Below, piece after piece: positions 1 through 9,768 of a stretch of DNA of 39,613 bases. The notes beneath the pieces are model-generated. The model was given only the letters and a program-made list of their open reading frames with translations, ran no database searches and was not told where the DNA came from. Positions within the stretch are counted from its first letter, which is position 1. Each line of letters starts with the position of its first letter. The translations under genes and the position numbers were made by a program. Source of the stretch: Gemmataceae bacterium. GTDB lineage: Bacteria; Planctomycetota; Planctomycetia; Gemmatales; Gemmataceae. Location: the NCBI GenBank assembly GCA_019752375.1, contig JAIEMG010000214.1, positions 1 to 39,613 on the forward strand, read 5' to 3'.

Positions 1-215
1 GCTCGCCGGGCCACCCCCCGCTCGCCTGCTGATTCCTCTTCTTCCTCTGGCGACTCCTCGAAGTGACTCAGCAAGTGGTCCAGCGCCAGGCGGATAACCT
101 CCGCATCACTGGTGGCGTTCAAGTACTTGCGCGCTCGCTCCAGCTTGTCCGCGTCGAGCGTCAGGCTCTTGCGGACTGGTCGCGGCTCCTGCTCTTTCGG
201 TTTGCGCCGGGCCAT
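1..215 (-). CDS. Ribbon-helix-helix (antitoxin-like) protein, C-terminus outside window
   Basis: Reading the minus strand from the ATG at 215 gives 71 codons with no stop before the window edge. A basic N-terminus (MARRKPKEQEPRPVRKS) leads into SLTLDADKLERARKYL followed by a helix with SDAEVIRLALDHLL, the strand-helix-helix order of CopG/VapB-type DNA-binding antitoxins, and then an acidic Glu-rich stretch (residues 56-65). A GTGAGG ribosome-binding site lies just upstream. Such proteins dimerise, bind their own operator and often neutralise a toxin encoded next to them; here any partner would lie beyond position 1. The family is an inference from pattern only; a free-standing RHH regulator is equally possible. 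Confidence 0.55.
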   Translation of the reverse strand, partial: MARRKPKEQEPRPVRKSLTLDADKLERARKYLNATSDAEVIRLALDHLLSHFEESPEEEEESAGERGVARR

Positions 216-257
216 CGCTGCCTCACTTCTTGCCAAGCATGTCGTTCATTCGGGCTT

Positions 258-297
258 CGTGGGCTCGGCTTTTGGCTGGCCAAAAGCCGAGCCCACG
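258..297. repeat. Perfect intergenic palindrome
   Basis: Two 19-base arms, perfectly complementary around a 2-base TG centre, lie between the divergent RHH gene and the addB-like gene. Left arm begins CGTGGGCTCGGC. It has no T-run, so it is not a typical terminator; it resembles the other GTRG-footed palindromes in this window. Confidence 0.6.
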
Positions 298-429
298 GAT
301 ACCGCGCAACTTCAGTGTAGTATGAATTAATCGGACTGACGCTGGGTCCGCAAGCATAGAGTGAAAAGCGCGCCTGGCGCCGCGGCTGGTAGAATGGCGT
401 CGGGTTTCGTCGGCAGAGAATTCCGGCCC

Positions 430-3400
430 ATGCTTCAGATCGTGCGCTCTCCCGTTTCATCGATTGCGCGTGCCGGCGATTCCGTGCCAGGCGCGGTGGC
501 GTCATTCCTCCAATGCCCCGAGCGCTGCCTCTGGCTGGTACCGACGGCCCGGCGCGTCCGAGCATTGACGCGCGATGGATTCCCCTGCGCGGACGCGGTG
601 CTGCTGCCGCGGTTGCACACGATCGAATCCTTCGTGATCCAGGCCCTGGAACACAGCGCGACGCCGCGCACGCCGATCGCCGCGGCAACACGCCTGGTGC
701 GCTTGGCGCGGGCGTGGCAGGAGATCGTCGGACGGCCCGCCGGCGCGGGCCTGGTGCGTCAGCTCGAACGCTTTGTTTGCGATTGGCGTGCCTGCGCGCT
801 GCCGGTGCCTGCCCGCCCCAAGGACATCTTCGCGGATCTGCTGCACCGCTACGTCGCTCAACTCAAAAGCGACCGCTGCCGGGACGAGGTCGCCAGTCTG
901 AGTCTCCTGATCGACGAAGTGTCCAACATCGACAGCCTGGTCAATCGCCTATTTCTGAATCGTTTCACTACGGTTGTCTTCGACGGCTTCCATCAGCTGG
1001 AGCCCCTTGCCCTGGACTTGGTGGCGGCGCTCTCGCGAGGCCGGAATGTGCTGCTCTGGCTGGTGGGCAAGCCAGGCGAATCATCCTGGGCGACGGTCGA
1101 ATCGGCCACGGATCGGTTAAGGGCGCGCGAGGATGTTCGCGTCGTCGACCATTTAGTTCCTCCGGTCGCTTCAGGACCCCAAGGGCAGCTCTTCAAGTGC
1201 GAAGCCCTTGATGCCGTGACGGAGGTGGAAACCGTCGCCCGGCAAATCAAGGCGGAATACCTGGCGTCGCAAGCCACGTCGCGGCCGCTGCGTCTCGCCG
1301 ACATCGCTGTCGTCCTGCCGTCCGCTGAGTACGATCGCCTGGTGCGAGAAGCCTTCGATCGGCATGGCCTGGCATTTCACATCGATCGCCCGCTGCCGTT
1401 GATCGCTTCGCGTCCGGCCCAGGTGTTGCTGGCTGCCGTGGGGATGTTGCGCGGCCAGTGGCGTCACGATCTGCTCCTCGATTTTCTCCTTCATCCGCTG
1501 GTGCAGCGCCGACTGGAGCAGGGACAGCATCTTTCCGAATTGTTCGAGCACCGTCCGCGCAGTCGGCAACCACTGAGCTTCGCGACGTGGACGGCAAGCT
1601 GGCACGGACACGTCAGACGCATGCGCGAGAAGATTCGCCGCTTGCAATCCGGCGACGAGCCGATGCCCGACGGAGTGAATCGCGACCAATTCATCGAGCG
1701 CCAGGTCGAGCGGGTTGGCAGCCAGGAACGATTGATTGCCTCGCTTCTGCAAGTCCTGGAGCCCGTTGCTGTCCTGGACCGGTTGCTTCATGCCCCTGCG
1801 GCGAAAGGCACGATGAAGGCCGTGGTTGCCGCCGCGGTCGAGTTGTTTGGCGTCCTGCGCATGGATGACTGGTTGACGCCGCCGCAGGGAATCAATGCGG
1901 TGCCGTGGGTCGAGTACCAGGCGGACCAGCAAGCGTACCATCGGTTGCAGGATGTCCTGCAGAGGCTTGCGAGCCTTCCCGAGGATCGCTTGCCGTTGAC
2001 GGCGCAGAAGCGGTTTGACATCGCGGCGCTGTCATTAGCTCTAAGTTCAGAGACCTACGAAATTGCCGTCGCCGATGACGCCGGCGTCCAGGTGCTGCCG
2101 CCGGACGCGCTGCCGGGCCTGCGCTTTCGGCACGTCTACGTGCTGGGCCTTGCGGAGGGACAGGTGCCGGCGTTGCCGGTGGATGGAGCGCTTGCGCCCA
2201 GTCGGGCGCGAGTACCCGCCCTGCGCGAGCTGCGTTCGCGGTGTGACTCCGGGGCGGCCTTCCAATTCGGCCAGGCTGTGGAAGCGGCCGAGGAGAAAGT
2301 GGTCCTGTCGCGGCCATGCGAGGATGGCGAGCGCGTGCTTCGGCCTAGCCCTTACCTGAGTGCCATCGAGCAGCGCGGCGCGGTCGCGGAATTGCCACTG
2401 CCAGAGCTGGTCGGCACGGCGCGCGAAGCCGCGTGCCTGCTCGGACGCGCAGCGCGAAGTAAGCGAGCGTCCGGTCTTGTGCTACCCGACATGTGGCCGA
2501 CCGCAGGCGCCGACGCACCCCGGCTGCAACACATTCTCGACCTGGTGACGACCTGGCAAGGAAGGAGCGAGCTTCCCTACCGGATCGTCATCGACGCGCC
2601 GGCCCTGCTGCTCCAGATCTTCCCGGACGAGCGTCCCTTCAGTGCCAGCGATCTCGAGACTTATGCGGCGTGCCCGTTCCGCTACTTCGGGTTGCAAGTG
2701 TTAAAGCTCAAGGAACGCGATCCCGATCGGACGCGTATCACCTACGGATCGCTGGTTCACAATGTGCTGGAGCGATTCTACATCGAGCGTCGGCGCCGCT
2801 CCGCGGAGCCGACCCAGCCCCTGCCCGCACTGACCGGCGACGAAGGGGAGGAGTTCATTGCCTTGTTCGAACGAGAGTGGAGCGCCCTGGACGATGGCAC
2901 GTTGCCGCCGGACCTGCGCACCCTCTTCGTTCACGAGCACGGCGTGCTTCGGTTATTCCTGGATGCCGTCGGCCGGATCGAAAAGGAGCACGGCAACGTG
3001 CTCACGGAGTTTGCACTGCCACCGGCCCAGCTCGGTCACGACGCGGCCGGACGACCCGTGTGGATTTCGGGTCGGGTCGATCGGATCGATACGCATCGGA
3101 CGAGGTCCACCGAAGCCGTCATCATCGATTACAAGACCGGACGGCCCGTGACCGGCCGCGACCTCATGCGTAAGCTGCGCGACGGGCGCATGCTCCAGCT
3201 GCCGCTCTACGCCTGGTCCCTGAACCAGGTACGACCGGAGCTGACCGTCGTGGGCGGCGCCTATGTACATCTGAGCGAACGGCAAGCCGAGGCGGATCGC
3301 GCAATCGTCGCGGCTGGCGCGTGGCTGGAGCAAACCAAGGTTCCCTTCGACGTGGAGGGAACACGGTTTCAAGCCCTGAAAATGGCCAGCGACTTGCGTG

Positions 3401-3519
3401 CCGGCTGCTTTCCGCTGACTTCGCACACCACCGGGACCCACTCCGAATGTACGGCATACTGTACGCTGCGCCATGCGTGCCGGCATCCCGATGGCTACCA
3501 GGCACGCTGGAGCCGGTGA
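430..3519 (+). CDS. addB: AddB-like ATP-dependent nuclease subunit (PD-(D/E)XK, Fe-S)
   Basis: A large protein (1029 aa from ATG 430) resembling the B subunit of the AddAB/RexAB helicase-nuclease that resects DNA double-strand breaks for recombination. The C-terminal third has the nuclease signature: FSASDLETYAACPFRYF, then YGSLVHNVLERF, a GRVDRID strand and the catalytic IIDYKTG (D900, K902). Four cysteines (C748 before the nuclease; C1007, C1011, C1017 after it) fit the iron-sulfur staple of AddB. The N-terminal inactive-helicase region is degenerate and shows no Walker A. The addA-like gene follows 500 bases downstream. The reading frame is open from GTG 361, with another ATG at 394; I prefer 430 because the conserved-looking region (LQIVRSP) begins there, but the start is not certain. 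Confidence 0.8.
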   Translation: MLQIVRSPVSSIARAGDSVPGAVASFLQCPERCLWLVPTARRVRALTRDGFPCADAVLLPRLHTIESFVIQALEHSATPRTPIAAATRLVRLARAWQEIVGRPAGAGLVRQLERFVCDWRACALPVPARPKDIFADLLHRYVAQLKSDRCRDEVASLSLLIDEVSNIDSLVNRLFLNRFTTVVFDGFHQLEPLALDLVAALSRGRNVLLWLVGKPGESSWATVESATDRLRAREDVRVVDHLVPPVASGPQGQLFKCEALDAVTEVETVARQIKAEYLASQATSRPLRLADIAVVLPSAEYDRLVREAFDRHGLAFHIDRPLPLIASRPAQVLLAAVGMLRGQWRHDLLLDFLLHPLVQRRLEQGQHLSELFEHRPRSRQPLSFATWTASWHGHVRRMREKIRRLQSGDEPMPDGVNRDQFIERQVERVGSQERLIASLLQVLEPVAVLDRLLHAPAAKGTMKAVVAAAVELFGVLRMDDWLTPPQGINAVPWVEYQADQQAYHRLQDVLQRLASLPEDRLPLTAQKRFDIAALSLALSSETYEIAVADDAGVQVLPPDALPGLRFRHVYVLGLAEGQVPALPVDGALAPSRARVPALRELRSRCDSGAAFQFGQAVEAAEEKVVLSRPCEDGERVLRPSPYLSAIEQRGAVAELPLPELVGTAREAACLLGRAARSKRASGLVLPDMWPTAGADAPRLQHILDLVTTWQGRSELPYRIVIDAPALLLQIFPDERPFSASDLETYAACPFRYFGLQVLKLKERDPDRTRITYGSLVHNVLERFYIERRRRSAEPTQPLPALTGDEGEEFIALFEREWSALDDGTLPPDLRTLFVHEHGVLRLFLDAVGRIEKEHGNVLTEFALPPAQLGHDAAGRPVWISGRVDRIDTHRTRSTEAVIIDYKTGRPVTGRDLMRKLRDGRMLQLPLYAWSLNQVRPELTVVGGAYVHLSERQAEADRAIVAAGAWLEQTKVPFDVEGTRFQALKMASDLRAGCFPLTSHTTGTHSECTAYCTLRHACRHPDGYQARWSR

Positions 3520-3529
3520 TGCCGAGGGA

Positions 3530-3859
3530 CTACCTGGGCAGCGATGGCGGCGTCTGCTTGGCCGGCACTTCGGCCTGCACCTGACGCACTCCGGTGGCAG
3601 CCTGTTTCGCTACGGGCTTCGCGGGCTGAACGGCGGTTGGCTGGACGGGGCGTGCCGGCTGCGCCGCCACGGGTGGGACCGGGATCGGCATGGCCATCGG
3701 CCCGCCCACCGGACCAATGACGGTCAGGCCGTAAGGGATGGTGGGGGTGAGTGACGGTGGGGTCGTCGGGTAGGGAGCATACGGCGGGTACTGGGCGAGC
3801 GCTGCATTGGTCAGGCCGGCCAGGGCCAGCGCACTCAGCGTGAAGCTGCATCGTTTCAT
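3530..3859 (-). CDS. Small secreted proline-rich protein
   Basis: 109 aa starting at an ATG preceded by a strong AAGGAGG. MKRCSFTLSALALAGLTNAALAQ is a clear Sec signal peptide; the mature chain is Pro/Ala/Val-rich with a PYAPYPTTPPS opening and no recognisable domain, ending TPPSLPR. It lies convergent to the addB-like gene (stop codons 10 bases apart) and divergent from the addA-like gene, so it sits between two genes that normally adjoin. Planctomycete genomes carry many such low-complexity exported proteins. I do not recognise a function; a cell-surface or periplasmic role is inferred from the leader only. Confidence 0.65.
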   Translation of the reverse strand: MKRCSFTLSALALAGLTNAALAQYPPYAPYPTTPPSLTPTIPYGLTVIGPVGGPMAMPIPVPPVAAQPARPVQPTAVQPAKPVAKQAATGVRQVQAEVPAKQTPPSLPR

Positions 3860-4017
3860 GGGACTACCTCCTTGCAAGTCACCTACGGGTTCGTGTCTTC
3901 TCCTGTTATCGTCCGCGACCGAAGTAGTCCTTCCGATCGGAACGAGCATTTGATGAGACCGATGTCCGCTTCGCATGGCGCATCTGGCACAAACACCACC
4001 ATCGCTCCGAGGTGAGG

Positions 4018-7000
4018 ATGCGGTCCACGCGCAACTTCGCGAAATTCAATCCCAGCCAGCGCCATGCTCTCGATGGCTTGCGCAATCTGGCCGTACGGGC
4101 CGGCGCCGGCAGCGGCAAAACGAGCGTGCTGGTCGAACGCATCGTCCAGCTCCTGGCGGCCGCGTGGGACGAGGGCCGCGAGCTGCGTGCAACCGAGATT
4201 GTCGCCATCACGTTCACGCGCAAGGCTGCCACGGCCCTGCTGGATCGGCTGCGCGAAGCCTTCGCGGACATGGCCAGCGGCGCGGGCGATGCGAACGAGC
4301 GGGACTTCTGGACCGCGCGGGGCGCCGAGTTGCCCCACGCCATGATCGGCACCATCGACAGCTTCTGCATTCGCATCCTACATGAGTTCGGCAGCCGCGA
4401 TCCTTCTCCGGACCGTCTGGACGCCGGCTTCGAGCCGCTCGACAACTTTGAGCAACGTCTGTTGCAGCTCGAAGCAATCGACCGCGTCATCAACCGCCTG
4501 AGCGATCCTGCCTGGACCGCGGCTTCCGTGGCAGAACAGGCCCAGGGCGAGGCATGCGAGTGGTGGGCCACGACGCAAGGCTACGAGGCGCTCATCGGAA
4601 ACCTGGGCGCGCTCCTCGACCACATGGTCGAACCCGAGACCATCGTCGCGGCCCACCGGGGCCTGTTACCGGCCCCCGAGCGCGTCGAAGCAGCGTGGCA
4701 GGCGCTGCCGGGTGTGGCGCGGCTTCGGGACGATCGAGAATCCCTTCGCGAATCGCTGGTCGAACTGATTCACCAGATCGATGGCATCCGTCGCGCCGGT
4801 TCCTCGCTGGTGAAGTTCCGGCAAATGATCGGTGAAGCGCTCGCGGCGCTCAATAAGAGCGGCCGAGATGCCGACCGTTGCGTGCTGGACGTCCTCCGCG
4901 ACGCGCTTTTGACCAAAAGTGGAACCCCGCGTACCAGAGGCTTTCGGGAGGTAGCGGATCGCGTTAGCCCGCTTCAGGAAACTTGGGGCCCGCTCACTCA
5001 AATCGACTTCGATCCGGACGGCGAATGCGCTGCCTACGAGGCCGCCGATCGCCTGGTCCTTCTCCTGCAACCCGTCGCTGCGCAGTACCTGGAACTCTGC
5101 CGAGAGGTGAATCGCTACGATTTTCTGACCATCGCTCGCCATACCCGCAATCTGTTCCAGTCGGTGCCGGAAGTTGGGAAGGTCCTGAAGGGTCGCTATC
5201 GGTACGTTCACGTCGATGAGTTTCAGGACACCAACCGCCTCCAGTGGGAAATCCTTTCCTGGATCGTGGGAAGTGGTCCCGACGGCGCGCTCGATGCCGA
5301 TCGGCTGTTCATCGTCGGCGATCCGCAGCAATCGATCTACCGATTCCGCCATGCCGACGTCAGCGTCTTCGAGCGCATCCGGGAACTCATTTGCGATGCC
5401 AATCGGCAACATGGACATGACGAGCGGCCCACACAGTTCGATGCCCATGCCGGCACGGCTTCATCCGACCCGGAGCGGCGCCTGGGCCTTATGCCGTTGG
5501 CGGAGAACTATCGCTCGCTCCAGCCGATGCCCTTGCTGCTGATGAACCGCGTCTTTCAGCACGTGTTTGACGCCGATACACACGGCCTGGATCGGGCGAA
5601 CAACCGCTTCGAGGTCCAGTACCAGGACCTGTTGCCGGGTTTGCAGTCGGATGCCTGCGGCGAAGTGTACTACCTGGTCCCGCGCGCCGACGACGTGGAC
5701 GACCTGACCGACGAGTTCGATTCCGAGGCCGAAGCTGCTCGCGACAATGAACTCGGACGGCTGCCGGTGCGTGCGGTGGTCGATCAGTTGATCGAGCTCC
5801 ACGGCAAGCCAAAGCTCACGGGTGACGCAGGCGCGGTGCTCGCCTGGCACGACATGGCCATCCTGTTGCCCAGCCGGACCATCGTGTTGACACGGCTGGA
5901 GCGCGAGCTGACGGAGCGCAACGTACCGTTCATCGTGACGCGGGGCATCGGGTTTTGGCAACGGCAGGAAGTGCGCGACGTGGTCAGCCTGGCAACCTGG
6001 CTGGCCGATCCCGGCGATGAGCTGGCCTTGTTTGCAGTGCTGCGTGGCCCGCTGGGGGGCCTGACCGATACGGAGATCCTCTTCCTGTCCCAGTGCGGAC
6101 ACGGAAGCCTGAAACGGAGCATTCGCCCCGGGGCCGCAACGCAGGACAATCCCGCTTTGGTGGAGACCTGGAACGCATTCCTGCCCGAAGCGCGCGTGCG
6201 CATTCAGCATGCCATCGCACGACTGTGCGACTGGCAGCAGCGAACCGAGCGGATGACGCCGTCGAGTCTTTTGCAGCGTGCCCTCGACGAGAGCGCCGCG
6301 CATGCCGTCTACGCGGCCGACAGCGATGGGGAGCGCGCCCTGGCAAACCTGGACCGGCTCTGGTGGACGATCCGCCAGCAGGAAGACCGTGGCGCGCTCG
6401 GCCTGGCGTCATTGGCACGCTGGCTGCGTCGCCAGGTGGATGATTCACCGCGCGAGGAGCAGGCAACCCTGGCGCCCGGCCAGGACGCGGTGCAAATCAT
6501 GACCGTCCATGCAGCCAAGGGGCTGGAGTTTCCCGTGGTCGCCCTGATGAAGATGGAACGCAAGGCGACCTGGCCCTCGGCGCGGCGTCTCATGGTCAAG
6601 ACCGCGTGGGACGACCTGTTACCCGCCGATGCCGTCGCGTTGCCGCCGCCGGCACCGTGCACCGTCACCGTGGTCATTCGCCATCCGCTGAGGCCGCGCC
6701 AGGCCTACACGCCAACCTTACTGCTGGCCCTGCGACATCTCGACGACGCCCAGCAATTGGCCGAGAGCCGGCGCCTCTTCTACGTTGCGGCCACACGCGC
6801 CCAAGAGCGTCTCATTCTCGTCGGCAAGGACGGCAGGTTGCCCAGGCAGTCGTGGCAGACGTGGCTGGAGCAGGCCCTGGCACTGACGGACGAGCACCGG
6901 CAGAACGGGCTTTGGGCCGACGTCGCGCATGGCTTCCGCATGCGCATCGTCACGGAAGCCGTCGGTGGCGCGCTGGCAGCCGAGCCCCCTGTCAGCGTGA

Positions 7001-7746
7001 TCGACCGGCCCATCCACGTCCGACACATTGCAGAGCATCCGCTGCGTACAGTCATGACAGTGGACGAACTGGAGTCGATGCGACAACTCTGGCACCACAA
7101 CCCGGGTCAGTGGTGGCTTCGGTTCCGCGCGGGCGTTCAACCACGCTTGGCGTTCCCAGGAGATGAGGACGAAGCAGCGCACGCCCCGACGGTGGCCACG
7201 CTGGCGCGCCGAGCCCTCCAGACGATCGAGGGGTCCCTGTTTGCGACTCCGAAAAAGCGCCGTACCTGGCTGGAGGCGATGGCTGCCAACATACCGTCGC
7301 TTCCAGCCACCAATGCGGAAGGCGTGGCTGCTGCCGTCGATGGGATCCTGCGCCGCCTGAGCAGCGCCCAGGGCCAGGCGATGCGTCGGTTGCTGGAAGC
7401 ATCCAGCCTGGTAGATGTCGATTTCAAGCTGGACATTGGCTGCAGGCGAATTCACGGCTGCTTTGACTCGATCCTGCAGACAGCGGACGGTTGGGAACTG
7501 GTGCAGTGGTCCGCTGCTCCGGAGACCCTGTTCCGTCGGCCCGCCATGTCACTGGCACTGTACCCACTGGCACTGCACCGCACCGGACGGGCGGCCCGGC
7601 GCGAGGGCAAGTTGCGCGTTCGGCGCGTGCGATTGATGCACGGGCGGATCGAAGAGGTCGCGTATTCTCCGATGGAACTGGACGCTTTCGCGCGGGAGCT
7701 GGAAGCCGAGTTGGACGCGATGGATCGCTACGAGCCGTCGCACTAA
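4018..7746 (+). CDS. addA: AddA-like UvrD/Rep-family helicase with degenerate nuclease domain
   Basis: An SF1 (UvrD-like) helicase of about 1242 aa. Walker A is AGAGSGKT (K34), motif Ia TFTRKAA, motif II HVDEFQDTN (D400, E401), motif III VGDPQQSIYRFR, motif IV ENYRS, motif V TVHAAKGLEFPVV, motif VI FYVAATRAQERL: all helicase motifs look intact. It would be the motor subunit pairing with the AddB-like protein upstream. The C-terminal region that should be a PD-(D/E)XK nuclease keeps a GCFDS strand (D1150), but where the family has DYK the sequence reads VQWSA (1162-1166), so the second nuclease appears dead. ATG 4018 has CGAGG five bases upstream; GTG 4012 is an alternative. Confidence 0.85.
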   Translation: MRSTRNFAKFNPSQRHALDGLRNLAVRAGAGSGKTSVLVERIVQLLAAAWDEGRELRATEIVAITFTRKAATALLDRLREAFADMASGAGDANERDFWTARGAELPHAMIGTIDSFCIRILHEFGSRDPSPDRLDAGFEPLDNFEQRLLQLEAIDRVINRLSDPAWTAASVAEQAQGEACEWWATTQGYEALIGNLGALLDHMVEPETIVAAHRGLLPAPERVEAAWQALPGVARLRDDRESLRESLVELIHQIDGIRRAGSSLVKFRQMIGEALAALNKSGRDADRCVLDVLRDALLTKSGTPRTRGFREVADRVSPLQETWGPLTQIDFDPDGECAAYEAADRLVLLLQPVAAQYLELCREVNRYDFLTIARHTRNLFQSVPEVGKVLKGRYRYVHVDEFQDTNRLQWEILSWIVGSGPDGALDADRLFIVGDPQQSIYRFRHADVSVFERIRELICDANRQHGHDERPTQFDAHAGTASSDPERRLGLMPLAENYRSLQPMPLLLMNRVFQHVFDADTHGLDRANNRFEVQYQDLLPGLQSDACGEVYYLVPRADDVDDLTDEFDSEAEAARDNELGRLPVRAVVDQLIELHGKPKLTGDAGAVLAWHDMAILLPSRTIVLTRLERELTERNVPFIVTRGIGFWQRQEVRDVVSLATWLADPGDELALFAVLRGPLGGLTDTEILFLSQCGHGSLKRSIRPGAATQDNPALVETWNAFLPEARVRIQHAIARLCDWQQRTERMTPSSLLQRALDESAAHAVYAADSDGERALANLDRLWWTIRQQEDRGALGLASLARWLRRQVDDSPREEQATLAPGQDAVQIMTVHAAKGLEFPVVALMKMERKATWPSARRLMVKTAWDDLLPADAVALPPPAPCTVTVVIRHPLRPRQAYTPTLLLALRHLDDAQQLAESRRLFYVAATRAQERLILVGKDGRLPRQSWQTWLEQALALTDEHRQNGLWADVAHGFRMRIVTEAVGGALAAEPPVSVIDRPIHVRHIAEHPLRTVMTVDELESMRQLWHHNPGQWWLRFRAGVQPRLAFPGDEDEAAHAPTVATLARRALQTIEGSLFATPKKRRTWLEAMAANIPSLPATNAEGVAAAVDGILRRLSSAQGQAMRRLLEASSLVDVDFKLDIGCRRIHGCFDSILQTADGWELVQWSAAPETLFRRPAMSLALYPLALHRTGRAARREGKLRVRRVRLMHGRIEEVAYSPMELDAFARELEAELDAMDRYEPSH

Positions 7747-7755
7747 CGCGCTCCA

Positions 7756-8970
7756 TCAAAACTGCACGCCCAGGGCGAAGTTGATGCCGTGCGCGAAAAA
7801 GTCGCTCGACTTGAGCGGCACGGCTGGCAGGAGCGCTCCCGGCGGCGCGATACCGAATGTCGGGATCAACGCCGCATTGACGCGCCGATCGATCTGATCG
7901 CCGGGGCGCAGCACGTCGCTCAGGTACAGGAAGTTGTAGCCGACTGACACGTTAACGTGCTCCGTGATCTGGTAGCCAACGCTCAGGCGCACTTCCGGCA
8001 CCACCGCGAACTCGTTCTGCGTGGTGCGGCCAATGTTCGACAACAGTGCGTAAGAATCGCCCGGCACCGACAGCACCGACGCTGAGCTGCCCGGCGGGAT
8101 CGCGCCCGTGGAACCTGCGATGGTCACGACTTGGTGCATGGCGCCCAGTGCGACTTTCACCTGGCCGCAGAACAGGAACTTGCCGCGTTGCACGTCCAGT
8201 TGCGCTCCGAGCTGACCGCCGTAGAACTGGTTGCGCGTATCGAAATCATCGAACCCGGGGAACTGGCTGAATGGCGGAAACGACGCGACCTGAAAGATGT
8301 CGGTCGCTCCGAAGAACGTCGCCGCGTTGCGGATGCGCAGGCGTTCCTGCAGGTCCACGTAGCGGAAGCCGGCCAGCACGTTCAGACGTACGCAGTCGTT
8401 CTGGAACACGCGAGCGGTGGCATTGGCCTCGGCGCCCCAAAGGCGGTTGGTCAGCTGGAACTCGAAGGCAGCGCTGCCGCCCGTCGGGGTCGGCAGGCTG
8501 TAAAAGCTCGAGAATTCCTGGTTGTTAACGGCATCAAAGAACGGCGTCGCCAGCACGGGGTTGCCGACCGCATCGCTGCGAACGCTGAACCGCCGCGACT
8601 GCGATTGCAGGAGGAAGCCGCTCGCCTCGACGGCGACGACGGACGACAGCTGCCAGCCGGCCGTCACGCGCCCGCCGGAGGATGGCGCCAGATCGTAGCT
8701 CTGACCACCAAAGAGGACCACGGTGCCAGGCAAGCCAAGGATGGCACGCGGGTTGGTGGTCGCATCCGTCGAGGTTGTCAGCAACGGCGCCGGTACTGGT
8801 GACGCTTTCAACCACCAGAGCAGGTACTCCGCCGAGGCGTAGAAGCAGCGCTCCTTGGCGCAGTCATTGCAGGCCCATTCGGAGATCGGCTGGGTTGTAG
8901 GGTCGGCACGAAGGTCGCCGCAGGTCAGCAGGGCGAGGCCCAGCACGATGAAAAAGCGAAGGGTGCGCAT
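7756..8970 (-). CDS. BBP7 family outer-membrane beta-barrel protein
   Basis: 404 aa with signal peptide MRTLRFFIVLGLALLTCGDLRA. After a short Cys pair (CNDC) it has the family opening FYASAEYLLWWLKASPVPAPLLTT, then alternating hydrophobic strands (LFGGQSYDL, GRVTAGWQL, LNVLAGFRYVDL, FYGGQLGAQL, VRLSVGYQITEHVNVSVGYNFLYL) ending with a terminal Phe (GINFALGVQF), typical of a barrel inserted in the outer membrane. This matches BBP7 (PF07585), abundant in planctomycetes; the molecular role is unknown. AAGGAAAGG precedes the ATG. It converges on the addA-like gene with only nine bases between the stop codons. Confidence 0.85.
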   Translation of the reverse strand: MRTLRFFIVLGLALLTCGDLRADPTTQPISEWACNDCAKERCFYASAEYLLWWLKASPVPAPLLTTSTDATTNPRAILGLPGTVVLFGGQSYDLAPSSGGRVTAGWQLSSVVAVEASGFLLQSQSRRFSVRSDAVGNPVLATPFFDAVNNQEFSSFYSLPTPTGGSAAFEFQLTNRLWGAEANATARVFQNDCVRLNVLAGFRYVDLQERLRIRNAATFFGATDIFQVASFPPFSQFPGFDDFDTRNQFYGGQLGAQLDVQRGKFLFCGQVKVALGAMHQVVTIAGSTGAIPPGSSASVLSVPGDSYALLSNIGRTTQNEFAVVPEVRLSVGYQITEHVNVSVGYNFLYLSDVLRPGDQIDRRVNAALIPTFGIAPPGALLPAVPLKSSDFFAHGINFALGVQF

Positions 8971-9136
8971 CGGAGTCCTTTCCTTGCAGTCGTTCTCCAG
9001 TTACATTCGGCGAAAATAGCTTGGGTGGTTGCGTGTGGGCGGCGTCGTTCCGCGTCGCCCGTGCTTCATCTGCCCGCTACAATCGATGGCGAGCCTACAG
9101 TCCGACGAACCGACACGATCCGAAGGAGGACGCACC

Positions 9137-9757
9137 ATGCGCACCCTTTGCCGGCTGGTCCTGACGTTCCTGGCACTGTCCCTGGCAGCCGATGCAGCCC
9201 TGTCGCAGGCGGCCGGCAGCAAGTTGTTTGGCCTGTCCGGCCTCGCCCGACAGAAAGGCGTCCAGGACGAGCTGAAGATGACCAAGAAGCAGGCCGATGC
9301 AGTGCCGAAGATCATTAAGGACGTCAACGCCAGGTTCAAAGACGACCTGGCCGAGCTGGAAGAGCTCAAAGGTGCCGAGCGCTTCAAGAAGCAGTCCGAG
9401 ATTTCCAAAGCAGCCGGCGAGGAAACGGACAAGGCGCTGGCGGCCGTGCTCAGCGCCGATCAAATGACGCGGCTTAAGCAGATCCAGGTTCAGCAGCGTG
9501 GGCCCTATGCGTTCAGCGAGGCGGACGTTGTGGAGGCGCTCAAGCTGAGCAAGGACCAGCAAAAGAAGGTCCGGGAGATCGAAGCGGAGTATCAAAAGGC
9601 ACTGGGTGAAGCATCGAAGCTCACCGACGCCAACGAGCGGACGAAGAAAGTGGCCGCGGCGATCAAGGATGCGCTCGACAAGGACCTGGCGTTACTGACG
9701 GACGAGCAGAAGAAGGCGTGGAAGACACTGACAGGCGATCCGTACAAGGGAAAGTAG
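9137..9757 (+). CDS. Secreted helical protein, Spy/LTXXQ-like
   Basis: 206 aa from an ATG with GAAGGAGGA seven bases upstream. Signal peptide MRTLCRLVLTFLALSLAADAALSQ. The rest is almost entirely charged helix in two similar halves: DELKMTKKQADAVPKII...VLSADQMTRLKQIQ and EALKLSKDQQKKVREI...LLTDEQKKAWKTLTG. Both halves carry an L-(T/S)-x-(D/E)-Q helix start like periplasmic Spy/CpxP chaperone-type proteins. This duplicated form is common in planctomycetes and its role is not established; periplasmic chaperone or metal/stress sensing is an inference. The next gene starts 11 bases after the stop and is probably co-transcribed. Confidence 0.7.
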   Translation: MRTLCRLVLTFLALSLAADAALSQAAGSKLFGLSGLARQKGVQDELKMTKKQADAVPKIIKDVNARFKDDLAELEELKGAERFKKQSEISKAAGEETDKALAAVLSADQMTRLKQIQVQQRGPYAFSEADVVEALKLSKDQQKKVREIEAEYQKALGEASKLTDANERTKKVAAAIKDALDKDLALLTDEQKKAWKTLTGDPYKGK

Positions 9758-9768
9758 AGGAACCGCAC

